Assembly: GCF_025024155.1 (NCBI RefSeq)
Contig: NW_026251788.1
Coordinates: 62,001 to 126,000 of the forward strand
Direction: 5' to 3'
Length of the DNA stretch: 64,000 bases
Source: Gamsiella multidivaricata
Lineage: Eukaryota > Mortierellomycota > Mortierellomycetes > Mortierellales > Mortierellaceae
The position numbers and the translations under genes were made by a program. A model generated the notes under the pieces. That model did no database searches. It was not told where the DNA came from and worked only from the letters and a program-made list of their open reading frames with translations. Below are positions 11,936 to 22,448 of the stretch, in pieces (within the stretch, counting starts at the first letter, position 1; each line of letters starts with the position of its first letter).

Positions 11936-11998
11936 CATCCCAGCAACGACACCCCGAATCGCGACCCCGAGGAAATATAATTCCAAACGCAGGTACGA

Positions 11999-12172
11999 AT
12001 GAGTGCCCTTCTTCGCGCATGCCCTTGTCTGCTTGTCCGCAGCGATCCTCCCCCCTCTCCATCCTTCTCTTTGCTTGGAGCAAGGCGGGCTCCGATTGCC
12101 CTCATCGTCCCTTGGGAGCATCATCATCATCATCAGCTACAACAGCAGCTACAGCTACAACAGCAGCAGTAA
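11999..12172 (+). CDS. Upstream ORF 1 in the bZIP leader
   Basis: Begins MSALLRACPCLLVRS and ends in a Gln/Leu repeat, 57 residues, closing 195 bases before the bZIP ATG. A possible splice donor (CAG GTACGA) lies just before its ATG, so it may be removed from some transcripts. It is listed as a putative regulatory ORF, not a protein gene. Confidence 0.3.
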   Translation: MSALLRACPCLLVRSDPPPSPSFSLLGARRAPIALIVPWEHHHHHQLQQQLQLQQQQ

Positions 12173-12209
12173 CAACAGGAACAATAACAATAACAGCCGG
12201 CCCTTACAG

Positions 12210-12278
12210 ATGACCTCTGTCACGGTCTGCCCTAAAGTGCTGCCTGGCTCTGTGTCGCATGGTTGCACTGTTCACTGA
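12210..12278 (+). CDS. Upstream ORF 2 in the bZIP leader
   Basis: 22-codon ORF starting MTSVTVCPKVLPG, 90 bases upstream of the main bZIP start. Short upstream ORFs control translation of several stress bZIP factors (GCN4, ATF4); a similar role here is inference. Confidence 0.35.
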   Translation: MTSVTVCPKVLPGSVSHGCTVH

Positions 12279-12367
12279 CGGTTGCCTTTCTACCAGATCT
12301 ACTTGTACAGGACGATACCACTTCCCACCACCAGCTCGCCTAGTCCCATCCCGTCTATACTCAACCG

Positions 12368-13729
12368 ATGACACACCCATCATATGACGAGGACGCAACC
12401 GTCCCCACGACCACGGAAGTCAACGAAGTCAACGCTGCCATCGTTGCCGCCGTTGCTGCTGGGGAAAGCACATCGGCCTTTACAACAGAAGCTTCTGCCC
12501 ACCTTGGTCTGAACTCTATCGAGAACCTGGACACATCCGCTATTGAATCCATTGTCACCGCTACACCCGGACACAAGCGACCTGCAGAGGACGACGCGGA
12601 TAACATCAAGGATAGTGTCAAGCTTCGCAGGTTGCAGGAAGAGGTCAACAACAACGCGATCGCAGCTGCAGGGATCTTGTCCAGTGGTTCTAGCCTCAGC
12701 AACCATACCAGCGGCCACAGCAGCAACCACAGTAGCAACCACAACAGCAACCCCAGCAGCCCTGGTCAATCTGTTGCCGTCGACACTGAAATAACAGTGA
12801 CCAGCGCCTCGGAGCAGACCACTTCGACCTCCGTAGCAGTTTCAGCGGCTAATGCGCAGTCAACAGCAACATCGACACAGACGCACACTCACACATCTGC
12901 TCAAGTTGTGGTACAGGAGGCCCTTGCCGCGACCGCTGCCACGACGCATTTGACGGCCACATCGCACTCGAGTATCATGGCGGACCTGGAGCGGATGCAG
13001 CAGATCGCCAAGATTGATCCAGCGCAACTCGCGTCGTATTCGACTAACCCCAACAATCAAGCGACGCTGGAGCAGCTTACCTCGAGCGCATTGGCCAATG
13101 TCCTCGCACAGGCACCACTTGCTGTTGCTAGCCTTCAAAGCAACCTTCAGCTTCAGCATGAGCATGAGCAGCAGCACGAGCAGCAGAAGGATGCGGTCCA
13201 AGGAATCCTCGCAGCTGCATCTGCAGAGACGGAGAACGCTCCAGGCAATGACACTGGATCGTCTCATGAGGACGAGATTCTGAACGGAAAGCGGGCGAAC
13301 AATCGCAATATGACCAATGATGAGCGGAGACAGCGCCGGTTGTTGAGGAATAGGATGGCGGCCAAGGAGTGTCGCAAGAAGAAGAAGGCCTACGTGAACG
13401 AGCTTCAGGACACGTGCACGCGACTGCAGGAGGAGAACGCGAGATTGTACAAAGAAGTCGAGGAGCTCAATGCAAAGTTGACGCTGGGAGCGATGCGTAT
13501 TGATGAGAATATGCGTTTGATTAAGGAGGTCGAGGAGCTTAACGCAAAGCTGACATTGGGAGTGATGGCCGGCACTACTGCCCCGACACACGATGCAGCC
13601 CACGACGCGATTGCGGCTGTAGCGCAAGCATCATCCAAGCCGGAAGACGTCGCGACCGAGGGACAGGCAGCGGGATCGCAGGCGCAGGACAGTCAGGATC
13701 GTCAGTCAGGAGTAGGAACCAGTGCTTAA
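12368..13729 (+). CDS. bZIP transcription factor, ATF/CREB type
   Basis: Intronless, 453 residues. The basic region RRLLRNRMAAKECRKKKKAY (about residues 322-341) carries the N-x7-R core (NRMAAKECR) of ATF/CREB bZIPs, followed directly by a leucine zipper (ELQDTCTRLQEENARLYKEV). The N-terminal 300 residues are rich in Ser, Thr, Ala and Gln with His/Ser/Asn repeats, a typical activation region. The zipper contains a 24-residue tandem duplication of EVEELNAKLTLG(A/V)M. The protein should act in the nucleus as a dimer on CRE-like sites. Two short ORFs and a CRE-like half site lie in its leader. AATAAA occurs at 13841-13846. Confidence 0.9.
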   Translation: MTHPSYDEDATVPTTTEVNEVNAAIVAAVAAGESTSAFTTEASAHLGLNSIENLDTSAIESIVTATPGHKRPAEDDADNIKDSVKLRRLQEEVNNNAIAAAGILSSGSSLSNHTSGHSSNHSSNHNSNPSSPGQSVAVDTEITVTSASEQTTSTSVAVSAANAQSTATSTQTHTHTSAQVVVQEALAATAATTHLTATSHSSIMADLERMQQIAKIDPAQLASYSTNPNNQATLEQLTSSALANVLAQAPLAVASLQSNLQLQHEHEQQHEQQKDAVQGILAAASAETENAPGNDTGSSHEDEILNGKRANNRNMTNDERRQRRLLRNRMAAKECRKKKKAYVNELQDTCTRLQEENARLYKEVEELNAKLTLGAMRIDENMRLIKEVEELNAKLTLGVMAGTTAPTHDAAHDAIAAVAQASSKPEDVATEGQAAGSQAQDSQDRQSGVGTSA

Positions 13730-14830
13730 AATATGGAGTCTCTTTTTTACGCTTCCCCTCTTCCCCTCTTCCCCTCTATTGATCGTCTTGCTCAGTTGCA
13801 GGGAATAGTAGCATGCGACACTCTTTTTTATGTTTTGTCGAATAAAGCATCGTATGTAAAAAATTCAATACGGTGCGTGAGAGCAATTGAAGGAACATGG
13901 AGGATGATGCTGCTGCTGATGATAATGATGATGATGATGATAGTGGAGATGGCATTAAGGCCAAGCGAATCACGAGAACGGGGATGGGGATGTGCCCTGA
14001 GAGAGCTTTTAAACACGGGTTTTGTTTATTGCGTGCTTTGCTTAGACTCTGGATTGTGCAGATAAGGGTCTAGTCTCGGGCGCCGATGCTCATGGGAGCA
14101 GAAGCAAAAAAACCCTATCCAAGGGTCCAATACCAAGGGCTGGCTCTTCAGCCGTCTCGCCATGAGAACATGCTGAACGCGCTGGAGAGATCCTATTGGA
14201 CAAAGTAGAGCATAGAGAGACCCTGAGGAAGGGGGGGGGATTCTTGAAAGAGACTCTTTTCGTTTTTTTGGAAACATCAGCGTGTTTGGTATGGTACAGG
14301 TACAAGTGCAGATTATATACGGAGACAGGGAAGAGAAGTGATTTGAAAACGGGTTTGAATTTGAAATGATGCACTTGGACTATGTAAGAGTGGTCCTTTT
14401 TTTGAGAGCCATTGTGCTACATCATGCCAAATGAGAGAGGAGACGAAGGGCGGACGGACGGGCTGCCGAGACTCTAATGAGCATTGTCATCCAAGTTCTC
14501 ACGAGCAAAGGGATAGAAAAGTTGGTTGTGTTTATCGATTAGTCAATGGAATCAATGGCCTCCTCCCCCCTACTCATAGGGCTTGTACTCGTAGGGAGCG
14601 CGCTATTGCAGGAGCTTTGTTTGTTGCCTGACACCCTGTCGAGTAACCGGTCTTCGGCTTGCATATAGCCGAAGATGTAGGTGTGAAGTGATAGATGGGC
14701 TTTAAAGAGGAGGGATCATGATATATAAGAAAGAGGGTTGATAAATTCGACGATAAAAAAGAAGGAAACGCGAGATAAAACGCGAGATGGAGATCGATAA
14801 AGAGATAGAGAGAGGGAGAGAGAGATGTAT

Positions 14831-14862
14831 GGTTGCTTGGTTGCTTGGTTGCTTGGTTGTTC
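14831..14862. repeat. GGTTGCTT tandem repeat
   Basis: Four near-perfect copies of an 8-base unit in the intergenic stretch, followed by an unrelated GC-rich segment. Confidence 0.85.
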
Positions 14863-15306
14863 ATTCGGGTCTAGTTTGGGCGCCGGGTTTGTTGTGTTGT
14901 AGGGGCGACGGCGGGGATCCCTGGGATACGGGTGTGGATCTCTGAGGAGCGGGTTGCTCTTGTCGTCCGTCAGACCCCCTTCTTTTTATGCACTGTTCGC
15001 GCTTGTCTCAGCAGGGGGAACAATTGACCAACCAATTGAGCAGCCAAACAAACAAACAAACACCGGAGACACACTCAACCACAGACCTTCGCAGCAGAGC
15101 GGGTGTGGCGTGTGTGTTGCTTAACGTTGCTTAACGAAGGAGGAAGGACGAAGGAATGCAGAGGAGAGGGCGGGTGTGGGTGTGGGCGTGGGTGTGTATG
15201 CAATGCAATCAATACACAGTGCTAATCATTAATGGGGGAGGATACTGCAAATGAGAGGCGAGCACGTCCTTGCTGTATGCGGTGCAGACACCGTCCCTCC
15301 GCTCCC

Positions 15307-15307
<1 letters not shown>

Positions 15308-15338
<31 letters not shown>

Positions 15339-15340
15339 TT
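15308..15340. repeat. TTTC microsatellite
   Basis: About eight TTTC units within a longer pyrimidine-rich stretch upstream of the SURF4 start. Confidence 0.9.
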
Positions 15341-15699
15341 GTTCGTCTTGTTACTTTCTCTTTCTTTCTTCTCTCTCACCTCCCCTTCCCTTCCCTTTCC
15401 TTCTTTCTCCTCCACTCTTTCACTCCCAAAGGTACATGCAGTAGCTGGACGGAACTCGCTTTCTTTTGCAGAACCAGGAATCAGCACCCACCTCTACCTG
15501 GACAATGCTGGACCAGAACTAATCCTCTCCTTTCTTTCTTCCTCATCCTCATTCTCTTCTGAACCAGGTCCTCCTCACTGTCTCGTTCACGGAGCCGTCT
15601 TTTTTTATTCGCACGCAGCCTCTCTTACTCTGCAGAAACAATCGACTTAAACGCTCTATTATAAATTGGCACCACCGCCCGACTACATCTATTATTACA

Positions 15700-16791
15700 A
15701 TGGAATCCCTACAGGAGTACTCCCGCAAGTTCGAGGACATCATTGACAGCATTGGCCAAGTAAGTCGAATATTATCTCTGCAAGCCCATCGCGATCTCTT
15801 CTGGGGGGCACATTGACCGACTGACGGACCGCGTCTTTTTTCTTAGCCCATAAAACCCTACATTCCAGCGATTGCGCGTTTCCTTATCGTCGTGACCTTC
15901 CTCGAGGATGCCCTCCGTATCACGACCCAGTTCAGCGACCAGCTGTTCTACCTCGAGCGCAGTCGTCGCTTTCCATGGGGCCTCAGCCATATCTTCTTGC
16001 TCACCAACGTCTTGGTAAGTGCGCCCTATTTCATTGCTGAAGGACCATCGACAAAGTACCACTGCTGGGTTATGCCCGTCTTTTCACATGTGACCAAAGA
16101 AATCCTCCTTTCTAACGTCAATTGTCCTGTTTCGATCGCGTCTTTGTGTCTTTTGTGTCTTTTGTGTCCTTTGTGTATGGTTACATAGACCATGTTGAGC
16201 TGCTCCGTCATGGTGATTGCAAGGAAACACACGGAATACGCAGCAGCGGCCCTCTTCGGAGTCGTGATCACGCAGGCACTCGGCTACGGTTTGATCTTCG
16301 ACGCCAGCTTCTTCCTCCGCAACCTCTCCGTGATCGGTGGCCTGTTGATGGTTGTTTCGGACAGTCTGAGCAAACGCAAGCAGCTCTTTGCGGGATTGCC
16401 CTCCATCACCGAGAACAACAAGCGCACGTACTTCCAACTCGCTGGCCGAGTGCTCCTCATCTTCTTGTTCATCGGCTTTGCTCGCCCTGGATCCTCTCTC
16501 CATGGATCCTGGTCCTTGACCCGTGTCATTGGATCCGTCATCGGCTTTATCGCCTGTGTGATGATTGCGCTCGGATTCAAGGCCAAATGGTCGGCCATGT
16601 TCCTGGTCCTCTTCTTGTCCATCTTCAACATTGTCGTCAACAACTGGTGGTCCGTCGATAACGCCCACATGCAGAAGGATTTCCTCAAGTACGACTTTTT
16701 CCAGACGCTATCGATCATGGGCGGTCTCTTGCTCCTGGTCACAATTGGACCTGGCGGTATGAGCATGGACGAGAAGAAGAAGGCCTTCTAA
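15700..16791 (+). CDS. ERV29: SURF4/Erv29 ER cargo receptor
   Basis: Exons 15700-15759, 15847-16014 and 16189-16791 give 276 residues, close to the 269 of human SURF4. This multi-pass membrane protein cycles between ER and Golgi and packages soluble secretory cargo into COPII vesicles. Matching stretches are YSRKFEDIIDSI at the start, RFLIVVTFLEDALRI, WSDQ-like segments, LFGVVITQALGYGL and SIFNIVVNNWWSVD. The C terminus DEKKKAF has lysines at -3 and -4, the dilysine ER-retrieval signal. Assignment is secure. Confidence 0.95.
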
Positions 16792-17034
16792 GCATATGTG
16801 TCTATATTTGTTTGTGTGTCTTTTTTGTATTTTGCAGCTGCTCCATTTCAAAGAACCACCCATTTTTTGTCTCCGAAAATAAATTCCACTCTGTCTAGGC
16901 AAAAAAAAAAAAAAACTTCAGCCACACATTTTTTTTTTTTTGTTGTTGAGATGAGCATGTCTGTAGCTTCATTCTCCATTCACTTGTGCTCGCCCATACA
17001 TCCTACCCACCCATCCACCTACTGATTGTATAAT

Positions 17035-17644
17035 ATGTCTGCCCCAAAGGTTGCTCGCATGGATGAAGACCCCATCGAGGTCGATACTGGCAAGGTTACC
17101 ATTGTAAGTTGAAGCGCATTCAAGAGCCTGATTGACTGAGCGTTTCATGCACAGAGTCAACTACAGAACTTGCTGAACGAAGGTCGTCTTGAAGTCCCTC
17201 TAACGGCTGCCTCCAACAATATCAAATAGGTCCCAGGAACAATGACGGAGCCCCAATGCGCTACTTTTTGTTTACAGGACGAAGACCACACTCTTGGAAA
17301 CGCACTCCGCTGGACCCTCATGAAAAAGTATGTACCGGACCAGGTTGGCAGGCAACTGCAGTGATACGCATGGATCGCGCCCCCATATTAGCTCCAATTA
17401 ACCCCCCTCCTTCGCTCCCTCTTTCGGATGTAGCCCTGAAGTCGATTTCGCATCATATTCGATCCCACATCCCTCAGAAGCAAGGACCAACGTCAGGATC
17501 CAAACCACAGACAGGACGACTGCAGTGGAGGCTATGTTCAAGGGTTTGGACGATCTGACAGATATCTGCAGTCATGTCATCCAGACCTTCCAGACAGAGC
17601 TTGCCAAGGGAGAGTTCGAGTACGACGAGGAGAGCGCCTTCTAG
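17035..17644 (+). CDS. RPC19: RNA polymerase I/III common subunit AC19
   Basis: Exons 17035-17103, 17230-17327 and 17434-17644 give 125 residues. The RpoA/Rpb11-like dimerisation motif DEDHTLGNALRWTLMKNPEV spans the exon 2/3 junction, followed by SIPHPSEARTNVRIQTTDRT and a C-terminal helix, as in human POLR1D and yeast Rpc19. It pairs with AC40 in the assembly core of Pol I and Pol III. Exon 2 starts at GTCCCAGG after the acceptor TAG at 17229. A poly(A) signal AATAAA is at 17754-17759. The decayed element on the opposite strand begins only about 170 bases after the stop. Confidence 0.95.
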
Positions 17645-17814
17645 AGCAGATCAGGCTGGAATGACCGATACTCCAAGATCCGGATATAGGAAGAGCTGTA
17701 ATAATAAGAACAGCAGGACCAATAGCGAACATCATCATCACACCACACATTGTAATAAAGCATCGAATTAAGCATATAACGGTACCATGGATGTGGAAGC
17801 TCAGCAGAGTACAG

Positions 17815-18885
17815 AACCATTCAGGCTCAAATACGTCACAGAACGCATCCCTGCACACTCCTCCGACCAACTTGAGCAGGCGATCCGTTATGAGTCTGTA
17901 CTCCGTATCCCTGGCTCTTCTCGCGTCCCACTTATGCTTTTTGAATCGGTTATTGCCGTTGTAGAACTCATTCAGTTGTCTCTCTATTTTCTCCAACTCC
18001 ATAGCATAGCTCGCAAAGCTGGCTCCCTCACCGCGCAGCGGTTGCAGCTTGGTCTCAATGTTGCTCTTGGATTCTATCCCGTCCCCTTGCATAATTTTTT
18101 TTTTGCTCTTCCAACCATCTTCTGTGCTTGAACGTGGGCTGGTGCACAACTTTCTGCTCCACTGCGAGATTGTAATAGGTGGGAGGAACAGGAGTAGGGG
18201 TTGTATCCTCGGAAGAGCTGACCATGTGGACATCATCATCCTTTCTTCCAGGCCCCGTTGTCGTACTGGCAGGAGCATCGATCTTTGGTAGCAACGCGCT
18301 GGTTCCGACTACACAGGCTTGATCGAGATCGAGATCGAGACTCAGGACTTGATTTGGTCCGGCGCACATCCCCAAAGGTCGTTGACATCATGCTGGGTTC
18401 TTCACAATGTTTCGGACCTCGGTCAAGTAAAAATCTACTGGCCCCGACTGTGGATGTAATTCGAAGGGGCAAGACATTCTGCGAGAGTCGTGTGTATCTG
18501 ACTGATTGCAGCTCTTTTAACTTGAAAGCCGATAGATGAAGGCTGAAACTCTCTGCCTGAATTGAACCTCGGTGAACATAGACGCGTCCCTCGTAAGTCT
18601 TAGGATCGAAGTTGGCCTACCGAATGGATTGAACGTATTCTCGCATCATGCTCAGGTCCATCACGGACGTCGAATCATTGTAATCGCTCGGCCCTTTTGC
18701 GCGGCTCACACCTGCCGACGTTCGAAAGCGTCTCTGTGATAAAGAGTGCAGGAGCCCTCTACCCAAGTCAATCGATTTGGTCACCCGGGGCGGGAATGGT
18801 GTTCTTGTTCACAAAGTCCACCAGTGCTAGCCCCTGAAGCCTTTTCTTCAGCGCAGCGTTTTGCCAAAACAACGTACCGAGCTCG
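17815..18885 (-). pseudogene. Decayed, truncated Fanzor/TnpB-like mobile-element gene
   Basis: Reading the minus strand from 18885 down gives a chain of fragments in shifting frames. ELGTLFWQNAALKKRLQG is followed by SVMDLSMMREYVQSIR, a TAG, then FDPKTYEGRVYVHRGSIQ, HLSAFKLKELQSVRYTRL, a frame change to LTEVRNIVKNPA, and SLDLDLDQACVVGTSALLP. Next is QPTFKHRRWLEEQ, then after a shift at an A9 run, NNRFKKHKWDARRARDTEYR and DRLLKLVGG. To my recollection this order matches repeated Mortierellaceae proteins whose lost C terminus carries a TnpB-like RuvC/zinc-ribbon; DLDQACVVG would be the first RuvC aspartate region. At least three frame breaks plus a missing C-terminal third make it a relic. The Fanzor label is from memory of the family, not a search. 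Confidence 0.55.
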
Positions 18886-19140
18886 CTCAGAGAATGACAT
18901 GAGAGGCTACTCCGTGTTCGTTAGCGGGGCTGTCTGACGATAACTCTTGCTGGACTGGATCGCTGAGACGCCTTGGTAAGTATAGGTCAACCGAGGGCAG
19001 CAATTGCTTAAAATGGTAATTGTATAGTCTTCACGTGATGTAGGCCAGTTGTATTAGAGCTGACGTAGTTTTGGCAATGCGCGCATCCTTCATCCATCTA
19101 CTCCTCTCGCGGGCCCCTGTTGCTCATAATCATAGTCAGC

Positions 19141-22100
19141 ATGGAAAAGAGATCAACTCAACCACCCAAGGCATGACTTTACCCTGCATTTTTGCTATTA
19201 GTATCCTATGCCTTGCTGTCACTCAGTCGCTTTGGACACCCTTCTAATCAGCATTTTTTTTTTTTTTTTTTTTTTGTTTTTGCATACCACACAGATCAAG
19301 AACAAGAATGCCGCGCCGGTGCAGATCTCGGCCGAGCAGATTCTGCGCGAGGCCAAGGAGAGACAGGAGGTCGCTATCAATGTCCCAAAGCAGAAAATCC
19401 ATGATCATGAGGAACTCATGGAGTACAGGGGAAGGAAGCGCAAGGAGTTTGAGGATCGTATCCAGCGGAGTCGACTTCATATTGGAGAGTGGCTCAAGTA
19501 TGCTACATGGGAGGAGAGTCAGGATGAGCTGCAAAGGTATGGACGGCTGTCTCTGGATACTGTTAATTCAACTTTGGAACGGAACCTTTGCATTGGGGGA
19601 GAGGATATATGTATCGGGCAACTGACTCGAATTTACGTTGTTTTTTTTTTTTTTTCGATCACCCGTAGAGCTCGTTCAGTGTACGAGCGTGCATTGCAGG
19701 TGGATAGCCAGAACTCGACATTGTACCTGAAATACGTCGAGATGGAAATGAAGCACAAAAACATTGCTCTGGCGCGTAATCTCTTTGACAGGATAGTCAC
19801 TATCTTGCCGCGTCGAGATCAGTTCTGGTAACGTATTTGAGTTTTTTTCTGGACATGCCTTAAAGATCCGCTAACCAAGGGATCGAGCGACTCTTTGTTA
19901 TTATATTAATATCGCATTTTCATTTATTTATTTATTTATTCCCATGATCCTGTTGTTATAGGCTGAAATACACCTATATGGAGGAGATGTTGGAAGAAGT
20001 CGCTCGCGCCCGTCAGATTTTTGAGCGCTGGATGCAGTGGGAACCAGAGGAGGAAGCATGGATGGCATATGTCAAGTTTGAAAAGCGGTACAAGGAGCTG
20101 GACCGCGCACGAGCTGTCTACGAACGATTCGTTCATATCCATCCGGACCCCAAGAACTGGATCAAATGGGCCGAATTCGAGGAACGGGAAGGCTCAACTG
20201 AGAAGGCGCGAGATATCTTTACGAGAGCCATTGAGGTTATGGGTGAAGAACTGATGGAGCAGCGTCTGTTTATTGCGTTTGCGAAATTCGAGACTAGGCA
20301 AAAGGAGGTACGGACTAGGAGACAAAGGATCGAGATCTTCAGTATCCGCTTGCAAAGACATGTATTGACTCTTCTTTCTTTCTTTCTTTCCTTTTTTCTT
20401 TTTTGGCATTATAGACTGAAAGGGCACGCGTCATTTACAAGTATGCACTGGATCGCATCTCTCGCTCTAAATCTCAGGCGCTCTACAATCAATATGTGCA
20501 ATTCGAGAAGCAGTATGGTGATAAGGACGGGATCGAGGATGTTGTTGTTGGCAAGCGACGGCTTCAGTATGAGGCAGTAAGTTATCAACAGCGAGGGCAG
20601 CCCGTCAACAATCTTATTGTTTCAGCAGATGCTAATCATATACCCGGTTATTTGTTTGCTTAGGATTTGGCAATTAATCTGAAGAACTACGACACTTGGT
20701 TCGACTATGGAAAGCTGGAGGAGAGCACAGGCGACGTGGATCGGGTTCGGGAGGTATATGAGCGAGCTATCGCGCAAATACCGCCAGCACAGGAGAAGCG
20801 TCTTTGGAGACGATACATCTATCTCTGGATCAAATACGCCTTGTTCGAGGAACTGGAAACAAAAGTATGTTCTGGAAACCCGTAAATGCCATAGCATGTG
20901 GAAGCAGCATTCGTTTGGATTATTCCAGGGGAAAAAGTCGCTAATCGGATCATGATTCGTTTTAGGATTATGAACGCACGAGACAGGTCTATAAGAGCTG
21001 CCTTCAGCTTATTCCTCACAAGGTGTTTACGTTTGCCAAGATCTGGCTGCTCTACGCCAAGTTTGAGATTCGACAGCTGGACCTTGCAGCAGCGCGCAAA
21101 ACCTTGGGAATGGCTTTGGGCATGTGCCCCAAGGACAGGCTGTTCAAAGGATATATCGAATTGGAGTTGGAGGTGAGCGATATTATCATCGGACTGGCTA
21201 CATTTTTTCTAGAATGTTCTTCTGGCACGCGATTCTGATACCTCGTATTTATATTATGAATTAGCTACGTGACATCTCGAGAGCGAGGGCACTGTATGCG
21301 AAATACTTGGAATGGTCGCCATCGAACTGTGCCGCATGGATCAAATTTGCAGAGCTCGAAAGCGAACTGCAGGATACAGAGCGTGCGAGAGCCATCTTTG
21401 ATCTTGCAATTGCTCAGCCAGAATTGGACATGCCCGAGATCCTTTGGAAGGCTTGTATTGATTTTGAGGTGGGCGAGGAAGAATGGGGCAATGCACGATC
21501 GTTATACAGGCAATTGTTGGAGAGGACAGCTCATGTCAAGGTCTGGATCAGTTGGGCTCATTTTGAGGCGAGTGTTCCTGAAGAGGGTCAGGCTGCCGTG
21601 GCTCGGGAGGTGTTCAAGAAGGGTTGCCAGAAAATGAAGGAGCAAGGATTGAAGGAAGAACGTGTGATCCTGTTGGAGGCATGGAAGGAGTTTGAGCAGG
21701 CACAAGGAACAGCAGAGACACTCCAGACTGTGCAGGACCTTATGCCGAAGATGGTCAAGAAGCGCCGACAGATTGAGACTGCAGACGGGGCAATGGCAGG
21801 ATCGTCACAATGGGAGGAGTACTACGATTATATCTTCCCAGACGATCAGGCGGAGAAGCCCAACTTCAAGCTGCTCAGCAAGGCACACGAGTGGAAAGCA
21901 AGGGTAAGTTCGATGGAGTGCAATGGTGTGGTTGGAAATCGGAAAGAAAAAAAAAAAAACGGCTACTGAGGAATATTCTATTGACCATCATAATCTTGTG
22001 CTCCTGTTTTAGATGGAAAGGGAAAAGGCCGAGAGAGCGGCGGCGGCAGCGGCAGCAGCAGAAGCAGCAGAAACAGCAGCAACAGCGCAGGCAGCAGAAG

Positions 22101-22177
22101 GATCTGCAGAAGAGGCCGATGGTGCAGGCCCTGGCTCTTCTCCGGAAGCACAAGAGTCTGGCAATTCGTCTGCATAA
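19141..22177 (+). CDS. CLF1: Pre-mRNA splicing factor CLF1 (crooked neck)
   Basis: Nine exons (19141-19170, 19295-19536, 19669-19827, 19962-20307, 20415-20576, 20664-20864, 20966-21172, 21265-21903, 22013-22177) give 716 residues. The protein is built of HAT repeats, for example [40 protein letters not shown] and [15 protein letters not shown], and ends its conserved part with [12 protein letters not shown]. It is the scaffold of the NTC/Prp19 complex in the spliceosome, nuclear. The first intron must use a GC donor (AAG|GCATGA) because an in-frame TGA follows immediately. The last exon adds a poly-Ala/Glu tail. AATAAA overlaps the stop (22176-22181). Identity is secure. Confidence 0.95.
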
Positions 22178-22448
22178 TAAACAAAGCAGTCATTTTGCCG
22201 CTATTTCATCTATGATTGTTTGTGGCACCGCTCGTCTCGAAGTGTGTTCGTTCCTTGATTGCGACCATTGTCTGTTGCACCTTCATTTGCAGAAAAAAAA
22301 AAAGAAAAAGAAAAAACTTCACTTGACGTTCTTTAAAGCGGTCATTGAAGGATATCAAAGAACAGGACGGAGCTGAAAACAGAGAAACTCTTATTGAACA
22401 AGAACAACCACATAGCCAGGACCTGACACATTCGACATCGACATCAGC

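Larger units (their letters stand above)
13730..15699. other. Gene-free stretch of about 2 kb between bZIP and SURF4
   Basis: No recognisable gene on either strand. It holds the bZIP 3' end (AATAAA at 13841), several simple repeats, and an imperfect direct repeat of GGTCTAGT-TT-GGGCGCC at about 14067 and 14866. It ends in a C/T-rich leader in front of SURF4. An unrecognised noncoding RNA cannot be excluded. Confidence 0.5.

Noticed and set aside
18055..18375. Minus-strand open frame as an intact small gene
   Set aside because: It is one fragment of a longer frame-broken protein that continues in neighbouring frames on both sides, so it was merged into the Fanzor-like relic.
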